Below, piece after piece: positions 7,239 to 15,225 of a stretch of 26,231 nt of DNA (the stretch's first letter is position 1; every line of letters begins with the position of its first letter). The notes beneath the pieces are model-generated. The model saw only the letters and a program-made list of their open reading frames with translations, had not been told where the DNA came from and did not search any database. Source of the stretch: Gammaproteobacteria bacterium (GTDB taxonomy: Bacteria > Pseudomonadota > Gammaproteobacteria > Competibacterales > Competibacteraceae); the NCBI GenBank assembly GCA_020047885.1, contig JAIFNF010000156.1:1-26231 (forward strand). The letters are read 5' to 3'. The translations under genes and the position numbers were made by a program.

Positions 7239-8891
7239 ATGACTTGTTATGCCTGCCTGTTCGAGGCCAAATCGATTCAGGACTACATCCTGCGCTCCGG
7301 GCGCTTGCGCCATATCGTCGGGGCCTCGGAACTGATCGACTCGCTGACCAGCAGTCTGTTAAACGATGTGCTGGCGGCGCTGAACCTACGCGAAGATCAG
7401 GACATCCGTTTCTCCCGCCGTGCTGGCGGCGCGGTCTATCTGTTCAGCGCCCGCCAGGAGGCCCGCGACGCCTTCCGCGACCTATGGACGCTGGTGGTGC
7501 GCCAATACGCGCCGGGGCTGGAGTTCATCATCGCCCAGGGCGAAGGCTCCAACGATTTCACGGCTTACGAAGCAGCGAAGCAACGGTTGCAGGCGGCGCG
7601 CAATCGTCAGGCACCCCTGTTGCCCAGCGGCGGTCCGGTCACCTGCTATGCGCCACGCACCGGGCAACCCGCCGTGAAAAACGATAACAAACTCGGTTTA
7701 CAGGACGCAGCGACTGCCCGATTTGGCCTGGATCACTTCTGGAAGCGCGGTGGCTTAACCAAAAAATTTGCCGAGGACGTTCCGATAGACGCTTGGCCGC
7801 GCAATCTGGACTACAGCCCGGATACCGAGGATGGCAAGGACTTCCCGTTCCTGCCGGATAACCGCTATCTCGGTCTGATCCACGCCGACGGCAATGGTCT
7901 TGGGCAATTACTGATGAAACTTGGCGAACAGGTCAAAGCACGCCCGCAACAGTTCGTTGCCCTATTCCACGATTTCTCCACGGCGATTACCACTGCTACT
8001 CAGGATGCTGCCCAGCAGGCGACGGCGCAGGTGCTAACGCCGGCTCGCCGCTACGACCCGAACGACGCTGATCCGTCTGCCGGCACCCTGCCCGCCCGCC
8101 CCATCGTCCTCGGCGGCGATGATCTCACCATTCTGGTTCGCGCTGATCTGGCCATCCCGTTCACCCAGGCCTTTTTGTCCGCCTTCGAGCGCCACAGTCG
8201 TGAACAATTGACGAAGTTGCGCCATCAATACCCCGACATCGATGGACTCCCCGAAGCGTTGACCGCCGGGGCTGGCATTGCCTTTGTCAAATCCAGTCAT
8301 CCGTTTCATCTGGCGCATGAACTGGCCGAATCACTGGCCAAATTCGCCAAGAATCGCGCCAAGGCCATTGTTCATGATCATCAAAACCGCCAAGAACCCC
8401 TGGAACGTATTCCCCCGACGCTGGCGTTTTACCGGGTGACGACCGCCAGCCATGGCGACTATGCCGATATTTGCCGCGATGAAATGACTCACGGTCCCGC
8501 ACACGCTCGGGTCATAACCAGCCTGGGCGCTTACGGCATCGATCCGCAACCACCCAATTTGCCGGCGCTGACCGATCTGCAAGCGCTGGCGGGTCTTATG
8601 AGTGCTCAAGACATGGCGCGGGGTCCCTCCCGGCAGATCCTCACCCTGCTGGGTCAGGATCACGATGACGCCAGACGCCGCTACGCCCGCTGGCGGGAAG
8701 TGATGAAGGAATACAACAGCGAAAACCTGAAAAAAATCGACCAGTATCTCCAGCAACTCTGTGGCTCACTGGATACTGACTTGCCCATTTCCGAAGCCAC
8801 CAAAGCGACGCCCCTCGGTGATTTGGCCATGCTGCTGGCGGTAACCAAAGGCGCGGTTCGTCAATCCAACCCCCCGGAGGACGCTCGGTGA
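7239..8891 (+). CDS. cas10: Cas10, type III-D large subunit without HD domain
   Basis: A 550-aa protein with a strong AGGAGGAAG-type ribosome binding site. It begins directly at the first palm-like segment (LFEAKSIQDYILRSGRLRHIVGASELID), so the N-terminal HD nuclease present in many Cas10 proteins is absent. Palm elements include LIHADGNGLGQLL (HADGNG at residues 215-220) and the catalytic PIVLGGDDLTIL (GGDD at residues 292-295), which in the family converts ATP to cyclic oligoadenylate when target RNA is bound. A helical C-terminal domain follows. Without HD it should not cut DNA, leaving RNA cleavage by the Cas7 subunits and signalling to the CARF protein. Its stop overlaps the GTG of the next gene, and this is the head of a six-gene coupled unit. 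Confidence 0.9.
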   Translation: MTCYACLFEAKSIQDYILRSGRLRHIVGASELIDSLTSSLLNDVLAALNLREDQDIRFSRRAGGAVYLFSARQEARDAFRDLWTLVVRQYAPGLEFIIAQGEGSNDFTAYEAAKQRLQAARNRQAPLLPSGGPVTCYAPRTGQPAVKNDNKLGLQDAATARFGLDHFWKRGGLTKKFAEDVPIDAWPRNLDYSPDTEDGKDFPFLPDNRYLGLIHADGNGLGQLLMKLGEQVKARPQQFVALFHDFSTAITTATQDAAQQATAQVLTPARRYDPNDADPSAGTLPARPIVLGGDDLTILVRADLAIPFTQAFLSAFERHSREQLTKLRHQYPDIDGLPEALTAGAGIAFVKSSHPFHLAHELAESLAKFAKNRAKAIVHDHQNRQEPLERIPPTLAFYRVTTASHGDYADICRDEMTHGPAHARVITSLGAYGIDPQPPNLPALTDLQALAGLMSAQDMARGPSRQILTLLGQDHDDARRRYARWREVMKEYNSENLKKIDQYLQQLCGSLDTDLPISEATKATPLGDLAMLLAVTKGAVRQSNPPEDAR

Positions 8892-9475
8892 ACCCCGCTA
8901 CCCTCATCATCGATATTCAGAGCTATTGGCATCCAGGCACGGGTCAAGGCAGCGGCTTCCATCTGGACGCCGTAACTCATACCGGTCCCGACGGTCTGCC
9001 ACGTTTACCGGGCCGCACGCTCAAGGGTCTGTTGCGTGATGCCGTCTATCGCGCTGAACACTGGGACTGGCCACAAATCCCCAAAGGGACGACCGAAGCG
9101 CTGTTTGGGCCGCTGGGCCGCGACGGCGCTCCCACCCGACCCGGCTTGCTGCGCGTGGCCGACGCCACCTTGCCCGAGCCGGTCGTTGCGTTTTTAACCA
9201 CGGACGAGGGCCATGCGCTGATTCCCGGTCTTTACCGCGAGCATTTCAGTACGGCTATCGAGGTTGAAACTGGGGTCGCCATTGACCGTAGTCTGCGTGG
9301 AATGCAGATCGTCGTGCCCTTACTACTGGAGGCGCAAGTCGCCGAAGTTCCCGGCGTGGACGCTGTACCGGACTGGCGTGACCGCCTGACCGCGGTTCTG
9401 CCCTTGGTCACCGCCGTGGGTGCACAGCGCACACGGGGCTTTGGTCGCGCCCAGTTACGCTGGAAGGAGGACTGA
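8888..9475 (+). CDS. cas7: Cas7 (Csm3-like) RAMP subunit
   Basis: A 195-aa protein starting at a GTG that overlaps the cas10 stop, with GGAGG at 8876-8880. It is a single Cas7 domain: SGFHLDAVTHTGPDGLPRLPGRTLKGLLRDAV near residues 22-53, with D27 at the place of the Csm3 catalytic Asp that cuts target RNA every six nucleotides, a thumb-like segment (FSTAIEVETGVAIDRSLRG), and a C-terminal glycine loop (GAQRTRGFGRAQL). It should form part of the crRNA backbone. It ends 4 nt before the next gene, whose frame is already open across this gene's last 50 bases, so a single small indel would fuse the two. Confidence 0.88.
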   Translation: MNPATLIIDIQSYWHPGTGQGSGFHLDAVTHTGPDGLPRLPGRTLKGLLRDAVYRAEHWDWPQIPKGTTEALFGPLGRDGAPTRPGLLRVADATLPEPVVAFLTTDEGHALIPGLYREHFSTAIEVETGVAIDRSLRGMQIVVPLLLEAQVAEVPGVDAVPDWRDRLTAVLPLVTAVGAQRTRGFGRAQLRWKED

Positions 9476-9479
9476 AATC

Positions 9480-11036
9480 ATGCCGACCCTGACGCTGCAA
9501 CTCACGTTGCTTGACGATTTGGTGGCCAGTGAGCGGCCCGCCACGGAAGGTGGCCATGCTTCGCTGGACTATCTGCCCGGCGCCATGCTGCTCGGCGCAG
9601 CCGCGGCGCAACTTTACAACCAGTTGTCTCGCAGCGAGGCCTATCTGTTGTTCCATTCCGGCAAAGTCCGATTCCACGATGGCTGGCCGCTGACCGGCGG
9701 CGTACCCGGCTGGCCGATGCCGCTGTGCTGGCATGACCGCAAGAGCATCGCAGCGACGACGGGCGAGTCGCTGGACGCCGCCAAAGTGCGCAACCTGCAA
9801 TTCGGCCGGTTCGACGACGGCGAGCAACCCAAACAACTGCGCGATGGCCATATCCGGGCGGACGGCTATCGGGTGAGCGTCCGCCGGTCGCTGCGGATGA
9901 AAACGGCGATCGATGCGGAAACCGGGCGGGTAGCCGATTCGCAGTTGTTCGGCTACGAGGCCATCCAGGCCGGCCAGGTCTTTCTGGCGCAGGTGGAAGC
10001 GGATGATGACGTACCTGCTAACCAGTGGGCGCAATTGATCGATAGTTTGACCCAGCGTAGCGAACTGCTGTTAGGCCGCTCCCGATCCGCGGAATTTGGC
10101 CGGGTACGGGTGGAATCGAAGGAAGGTCCTGCCGCACCTGTCTTCATGCCGACCAGTGCGGCGACTCAGGGATCTGAGGTCACGCTTTGGTGTCTGGCTG
10201 ATCTGGCGCTGCTGGATGCCTGGGGCCAACCGACGCTGGAGCCGACGCCTTCTCACCTGGGTCTGGCGCGTGGCGCGATTCACTGGGAACGCACCTTCCT
10301 GCGCTTCCGCCGCTATGCGCCCTGGAACGCGCACCGCCGGGCCTATGATCTGGAACGACAGGTGATCCGGCGTGGCAGCGTCATCACCCTGACCGGTTTC
10401 GATCCGCCGCTGACCGACGCGGAATGTCGCCAGTTGCAGACCGGCGTCGGGGCACACCGGGAAGCCGGGCTGGGTTTGGTCAGCGTCAATCCGCAATTAC
10501 TGGCGGGCGCACAACCGGTGTTCGCCCCGCTCATCACCGCTCCGGCAACCGCGCCTACGCCGCCCCCCATTTCTGACCATCCACTGATTATCTGGCTTCA
10601 AGAAGGGCAAAAGGGGGGAGAAACTCGCAGTCAGGCGGAAAAGGAGGCTCGTGTTCAGGCGAAACAGCTTGAAAACTGTTACAAATCGGCGCGCACCTTT
10701 GTCGGCCTCGCCCAGAACCTCCCGATTGGTCCCTCTCCAGCCCAGTGGGGCAACATTTATGAACAGGCGCGCACGGCCAGCGATTGGGCGGCGCTGCAAC
10801 GCGAGTTGTTCCAGGAGGGCGATAACGCGCTGTGTAAGCCCAAGGCGAAAGGCTGGCAGGATGAATTCCGCGATACCGCCAGCGTGCGGTCGTTTTTTGA
10901 CTGGTTCCAGGCAATAACCGCACAAGAGCGCTGTGGACTGCAATCCGTGCAAGCCCTGCGGGTTTTCTGCCGCGAAGCGCAACGCATCGCTCAGCGTGAA
11001 CACGGTCGTACTGATTCCGGGAGGAAACCGTTATGA
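9480..11036 (+). CDS. csx10: Csx10 (Cas5-type RAMP) with C-terminal helical, probably Cas11-like, extension
   Basis: A 518-aa protein; the ATG at 9480 is preceded by GGAGG in the end of cas7. Residues 1-350 are Csx10: EGGHASLDYLPGAMLLGAAAAQLYN, the FHSGKVRFHDGWP segment, and glycine loops LLGRSRSAEFGRVRV and GAHREAGLGLVSV. In type III-D this is the Cas5 subunit that caps the crRNA 5' tag. A Pro/Thr/Ala linker (about 350-365) joins it to about 150 helical residues rich in W, K and R (DHPLIIWLQEGQ onward). Csx10 proteins usually lack this tail; its place and helical character fit a fused small subunit (Cas11), but that is inference. The gene overlaps the next one by ATGA. Confidence 0.85.
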   Translation: MPTLTLQLTLLDDLVASERPATEGGHASLDYLPGAMLLGAAAAQLYNQLSRSEAYLLFHSGKVRFHDGWPLTGGVPGWPMPLCWHDRKSIAATTGESLDAAKVRNLQFGRFDDGEQPKQLRDGHIRADGYRVSVRRSLRMKTAIDAETGRVADSQLFGYEAIQAGQVFLAQVEADDDVPANQWAQLIDSLTQRSELLLGRSRSAEFGRVRVESKEGPAAPVFMPTSAATQGSEVTLWCLADLALLDAWGQPTLEPTPSHLGLARGAIHWERTFLRFRRYAPWNAHRRAYDLERQVIRRGSVITLTGFDPPLTDAECRQLQTGVGAHREAGLGLVSVNPQLLAGAQPVFAPLITAPATAPTPPPISDHPLIIWLQEGQKGGETRSQAEKEARVQAKQLENCYKSARTFVGLAQNLPIGPSPAQWGNIYEQARTASDWAALQRELFQEGDNALCKPKAKGWQDEFRDTASVRSFFDWFQAITAQERCGLQSVQALRVFCREAQRIAQREHGRTDSGRKPL

Positions 11037-12502
11037 AACGCCTTCATCGTTCCATTCTCCATATTGCCCGCTTCGTGCTGGAGGCGAAAACCGCCTTGTC
11101 TATTGGCAGCGGCGGTGCGGATGGCGTCTATGACCATCCGATTGTGCGTGACGCCAATGGTCTGCCGACCCTGCCCGGCACGTCGCTAGCGGGCGTCCTG
11201 CGCCATCTATGGGTTCAGGAACATGGTCATGATCTGACGACCGCTAACGCGCTGTTTGGCTACCAGCACGGCAGCCTGGGCGAAGCCTCGCGCCTGGAAG
11301 TCGCTGCCAGCGCACTGCATGACAGTCAGAATCAACCGGTTGAGGGTCTGCTGCTGGGGACGGCAAACCGGGACCGGTTGCGAAAAGACCGGCTGTTGTC
11401 CGCCGCCTTGCGAACCCGTGACGATCCGCAGTTTCGCGACCGGGTGCGGCTCAATCATCGCGGGGTCGCCGTTAAAACCGGCAAGTTTGACCGGGGATTG
11501 CTGACCGCCGGTTACCGCTTCAGTGGCGAACTGCGTCTGTGGTCGGAACAGCGCGATGATCGGGATTGGTCGGCGTTGCTGAGCCTGCTCAACGATCCCC
11601 GCTTGCGGTTGGGTGGGGCCACCCGGGCCGGTCTGGGCGCTCTGCGCCTAGTCGAACTGTATACCGGCTGCTTTGATCTGCGCAACGTACAGGATATCGC
11701 CGCCTTTCAGGCTCTGAAGCCGGAGATGGGCGAGCGCACCGGGTTGACAGCGCTGCCCCTCGACAGTCTGGTGGCCAACGGAACGGCGGCGCAAATCCTG
11801 ACGATTGAGCTGACGCCACGGGATTTCTGGCGCATTGGCCAAGGCGATAAGTCGCTCGGCCATGGGGATAAGACCCCGGATCTGTTGCCCAAGCTGGAAC
11901 CGATCGTGGTGTGGCGGCAAAACTGCGCTGAAATATGTACTCGGTATGCCCTGGTCCCCGGTTCCTCAGTCAAGGGAGCGCTGGCGCATCGCACGGCGTT
12001 TCACTGGAACGCGCTGACGGGCTTCTTTGTAGATCAATTGACGCTGGACGAAATCGCCCAGTGGGATAAATCCGCACACTGTCCAGGCGTCATGGCGCTG
12101 TTCGGGTCGGTCAAGGACAACACCGACGCGGCCCGTGGCCAAGTGGGTCATCTGCTGATCGATGACGCGCAGATCGAGATCACCATGGCGGATCAGCGCC
12201 AGCACGTTCAAGCCATGATTCACAACAGTATTGACCGGTTCATGGGCGGGGTGCGCGACCGGATGCTGTTCACCGAGGAATTGATTTATCAGCGCCCGAT
12301 CACATTGCGCATGACGTTATTGCCGGGGGTTGATGCGGCTGAACCGACCGCACGACGGGCTTTAGCGCGGGCCATCCGCGATCTGTGCGAAGGGCGGTTG
12401 GCGCTTGGGGCTGGCGTCACCAAGGGTCACGGCAGTTTTACCGGAACGCCTGATGCCAACACCCGCAACTGGCTAAAAAACCAAGGGGAGGATTGGACAT
12501 GA
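11033..12502 (+). CDS. Tandem Cas7 (Cas7-2x) RAMP protein
   Basis: A 489-aa protein with two Csm3-like Cas7 domains. Domain 1 (about 1-210) has GVYDHPIVRDANGLPTLPG, with D34 aligning with the catalytic Asp of Csm3, then a thumb segment RVRLNHRGVAVKTGKFDRG and the loop GGATRAGLGALRL. Domain 2 (about 240-480) has YALVPGSSVKGALAHRTAFH, LLIDDAQIE, a thumb segment HNSIDRFMGGVRDRMLF, and LALGAGVTKGHGSFTG at the end. Such duplicated Cas7 proteins are known from III-D variants, including III-Dv of cyanobacteria. It would fill two adjacent backbone positions. It overlaps csx10 and csx19 by ATGA at each side. Confidence 0.85.
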   Translation: MKRLHRSILHIARFVLEAKTALSIGSGGADGVYDHPIVRDANGLPTLPGTSLAGVLRHLWVQEHGHDLTTANALFGYQHGSLGEASRLEVAASALHDSQNQPVEGLLLGTANRDRLRKDRLLSAALRTRDDPQFRDRVRLNHRGVAVKTGKFDRGLLTAGYRFSGELRLWSEQRDDRDWSALLSLLNDPRLRLGGATRAGLGALRLVELYTGCFDLRNVQDIAAFQALKPEMGERTGLTALPLDSLVANGTAAQILTIELTPRDFWRIGQGDKSLGHGDKTPDLLPKLEPIVVWRQNCAEICTRYALVPGSSVKGALAHRTAFHWNALTGFFVDQLTLDEIAQWDKSAHCPGVMALFGSVKDNTDAARGQVGHLLIDDAQIEITMADQRQHVQAMIHNSIDRFMGGVRDRMLFTEELIYQRPITLRMTLLPGVDAAEPTARRALARAIRDLCEGRLALGAGVTKGHGSFTGTPDANTRNWLKNQGEDWT

Positions 12503-13002
12503 CCGAAACTGAACTATGCGCGGCCTATACCCGGGTCGCCCAATCATATGGATTGCCGCCGATGACCTGCACGGCGTTGCAGGTCGAAACCCATGATCTG
12601 GCCGGTGGCGAAGCGGCTTGGCAGGCATTAGTGGATCACAGTCCGACATCCGGCTGGCTGCTGTTCCAGTCGCAGGTCGCGGCGTTTGTCGATGTCTTGC
12701 CGGAACCGCCAGCCGACTGGGGCGGCCTGTTGGCAGCGGAAGTGGTCGATGCCCAGGGTCGGTCGCTGCATCTCCGCCAAGTGGGGGAGCAGTGGCGATT
12801 GACCATCGCCCAGGCTGCCGATCCCGAGGGGGCTACCGAGGTTTTTCTGGCTGATCGTATCCAACACCTGGCCACGGATCGGGTTCCCGGTTCAGATCCT
12901 AAGCGACTTTATCATCGCCGCTATTGGCACCGGGATCCCTTGATGGGGGTTTCCCCGGTTTTCGCCGCGTTCCAGGGGTTTACCCGTCCGGAGGAGATTT
13001 GA
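12499..13002 (+). CDS. csx19: Csx19-family III-D subunit (TIGR03984-like)
   Basis: A 167-aa protein whose ATG overlaps the stop of the preceding gene, with GGGAGG just upstream. Csx19 is a small subunit found only in type III-D loci. The parts that fit are PTSGWLLFQSQVAAFVDVL, LLAAEVVDAQGRSLHLRQVGEQWRLTI, and the C-terminal YHRRYWHRDPLMGVSPVFAAFQGF. Sequence conservation in this family is low, so the call depends partly on position between the tandem Cas7 gene and the TIGR03986-like gene, the usual III-D neighbourhood. It ends 1 nt before the next ATG. Confidence 0.72.
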   Translation: MTETELCAAYTRVAQSYGLPPMTCTALQVETHDLAGGEAAWQALVDHSPTSGWLLFQSQVAAFVDVLPEPPADWGGLLAAEVVDAQGRSLHLRQVGEQWRLTIAQAADPEGATEVFLADRIQHLATDRVPGSDPKRLYHRRYWHRDPLMGVSPVFAAFQGFTRPEEI

Positions 13003-13003
13003 C

Positions 13004-15097
13004 ATGCCGGTAACTGCGATCAGTGCGCCCTATAACTTCGTCCCGCTCGCCGACTGGGTGCATAGCCCAGACTGGGCGAGCCAGGTTTCCCATGATTTGC
13101 CGTTCCGCGACGGGCTGTCCGGCCATCTGGAACTCACCATCACCGCCCACACGCCGATCCTGGTCGGGCGGGAACAGCAACCGGCGACCGCTCAGGCACC
13201 CGGTGAGGTTCATCCCTATCAACTGCCGGATGGCCGCTACGCCCTGCCGAGCACCACGCTCAAGGGCATGATCCGCGCCGTGGTGGAAATCGCCAGCTTT
13301 TCCCGCATGGTGATGGTGGATGACCAGCATTTAGGGGTACGTGACCTGACGCCGGGTGCCCGGCCGTTTTACGGCAATTTCATGACGAAAACCGTGGGGC
13401 CGCAAACTTATCAGGCGCTTTCTCAAGCGGGCTGGCTGTCTTTCGACGCCGCCCACGGCGTCTGGTTGATTCAGCCCTGTCATCTGGCTCGGGTCGAGCG
13501 CAATGATCTGGTGGCCTGGCATGGCGCTCCCTGGGTGATCATCGGTAATCGCCCCACTGCCCAGGAGAAATATGCTGCCTGGACAAAACCTCTGGACATT
13601 CGCTTTGATGCCGGGCCTGAGGTGGCGCATCCCCATCATGGTGGTCTATCGCTGATGTATCGCAAGGCGTCCAACCTCGGTACGGGCCGCACCAACGGAA
13701 CCTTGGTTTTTACCGGCCAGCCTAGCCCGAGAAACCATTTGGAATTTATCTTTTTCGGCGCAGTCGGCCCGCCGATCCCGGTACCCGATGAGGTGTTTCG
13801 CGGGTTTCTCACGATTCACGACCAGCGCACGGAAAACGCCCCACAAACCGTCTGGGAGTACTGGAAAGGGCGAACCCGCATTCCGGTGTTCTACCTGGAG
13901 GAACCCGGTCGTCCCGGTAGTGTGGCTTCGCTCGGGCTAGCGCTGATGTACAAGCTGGCTTATCGCCATTCTGTACATGATGCGATTCGCCATACCAGCC
14001 CCCGGCATCTGGATGGTGGCGGCGATGATCTGGCGACGCTGCTGTTCGGGCGGGTGGGCGATCAGCCCGAGGCTTGTTTGCGCGGTCGCGTAACCTTTCA
14101 TCATGCGATTGCTGAAGGACACCCACAACCGCAAGCGCAACCGCCAACTATCCTCAATGGCCCCAAGCCGACCTATTACCCGAACTACATTCGGCAACCG
14201 GCGGCGCAGAACCACCGGATTCCGGAGAATAAGGGTTACGCCACGTTGATGGACAAACAATGCGAAATTCGTGGCTGGAAACGCTATCCGGCGCGTCCGC
14301 AAGCGCAGGTTCAGCCGTTAACGCCTGAACAGCTTGATAACACGGCGGTTCAGGTGCAATTGCATCCGTTACCGGCCGGAACTACTTTTACAACGCAGGT
14401 GGTGTTTCACAACCTCAGGCATGAAGAATTGGGCGCACTGTGCTGGGCGATCACCTGGGGCGGCGCGGACGGACTGCGGCATAGCCTGGGCATGGGCAAG
14501 CCGTTTGGGTTTGGGCAGTTGACGATGGCGATCGGCGGCGTTGAGGTGCGGCCCAATCAGCCCGCTGCGGTAGTGCAGACCTGGGAACAGTGCCGGACGG
14601 CTTTTATCAAGTCCATGGATGATGCCTATGAGCGGGCGCGCGGGCGTGGTAAGAAATGGCGCGACTCGACGGAAATCCGAGCGTTGCTGGGGATGGCGGA
14701 TCCCGCCAAGCGACCGGCCCAGGGGGAATTGCGCCATCTGCGCCTGACCACTGAAGCAGATAATGAATTCAAGGACGCCAAAACCGCCCGTCTGGTGTTG
14801 CCAGAGTACCCGAGAGGTGCCCATCCGAGTGGTGAAGCCCAGGCTTCTACGGAGGTTGTGGCCCCGATCTGGCTCAACGTGGAGGTCAAACTGGATCCGG
14901 GCAAGGGCGAACTCTCGGCCGTCTACAATGGCGTCGTGGCGCGGGTAGGCAATCCGGATGCGCAAAAGTTGCGCGATGCACTGCCGGAACCGATCCGGGA
15001 CCGGTTGAAAAAGAAAAAGGCGCTCAAAAATTGTAAGGTACAGGTCGCGCCAATCGGTAATTCCTGGAAAATTGAGCACATCGAGGTTGTTGACTGA
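13004..15097 (+). CDS. Large RAMP protein of the Cas7-insertion type (TIGR03986-like)
   Basis: A 697-aa protein preceded by GGAGGAG. It has Cas7/RAMP signatures at both ends of a long body: HLELTITAHTPILVGRE and YALPSTTLKGMIRAVVEIASFSRM near residues 42-105, and the glycine-rich WGGADGLRHSLGMGKPFGFGQLTMAIGG near 485-512. A long middle segment interrupts the RAMP fold, as in the Cas7-insertion subunit of III-D complexes. The C-terminal 190 residues are charged and end in a Lys-rich stretch (RLKKKKALKNCKVQ) suited to RNA contact. It is the last gene of the cas operon, and a strong palindromic terminator follows at 15107. Confidence 0.82.
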   Translation: MPVTAISAPYNFVPLADWVHSPDWASQVSHDLPFRDGLSGHLELTITAHTPILVGREQQPATAQAPGEVHPYQLPDGRYALPSTTLKGMIRAVVEIASFSRMVMVDDQHLGVRDLTPGARPFYGNFMTKTVGPQTYQALSQAGWLSFDAAHGVWLIQPCHLARVERNDLVAWHGAPWVIIGNRPTAQEKYAAWTKPLDIRFDAGPEVAHPHHGGLSLMYRKASNLGTGRTNGTLVFTGQPSPRNHLEFIFFGAVGPPIPVPDEVFRGFLTIHDQRTENAPQTVWEYWKGRTRIPVFYLEEPGRPGSVASLGLALMYKLAYRHSVHDAIRHTSPRHLDGGGDDLATLLFGRVGDQPEACLRGRVTFHHAIAEGHPQPQAQPPTILNGPKPTYYPNYIRQPAAQNHRIPENKGYATLMDKQCEIRGWKRYPARPQAQVQPLTPEQLDNTAVQVQLHPLPAGTTFTTQVVFHNLRHEELGALCWAITWGGADGLRHSLGMGKPFGFGQLTMAIGGVEVRPNQPAAVVQTWEQCRTAFIKSMDDAYERARGRGKKWRDSTEIRALLGMADPAKRPAQGELRHLRLTTEADNEFKDAKTARLVLPEYPRGAHPSGEAQASTEVVAPIWLNVEVKLDPGKGELSAVYNGVVARVGNPDAQKLRDALPEPIRDRLKKKKALKNCKVQVAPIGNSWKIEHIEVVD

Positions 15098-15106
15098 CCG
15101 GACGAG

Positions 15107-15135
15107 CGGGCGACAAGCTTGTCGCCCGTTCTTTT
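15107..15135 (+). terminator. Terminator of the cas operon, built on dispersed palindrome copy 3
   Basis: Bases 15107-15128 are a perfect 22-bp palindrome centred on GACAAGCTTGTC (15112-15123). It folds as a 9-bp stem with an AGCT loop and is followed by TTCTTTTC. It begins 10 bp after the stop codon of the last cas gene. Confidence 0.7.
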
Positions 15136-15225
15136 CTGGCGGAAATTTTGGTATCGTTGCTGTCGGTGCCTGCTGCACCGGCCGTAGGAACCATGAACGA
15201 GCTGACTCACCCGAAGATATCGTAC
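15136..15225 (+). promoter_or_regulatory. Probable leader of array 2
   Basis: The stretch between the terminator and the first repeat, upstream of array 2 in its direction of transcription. No clear promoter hexamers are visible. Its first part, including GTATCGTTG, resembles the bases that follow palindrome copy 4 at 16861-16900. Confidence 0.4.
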
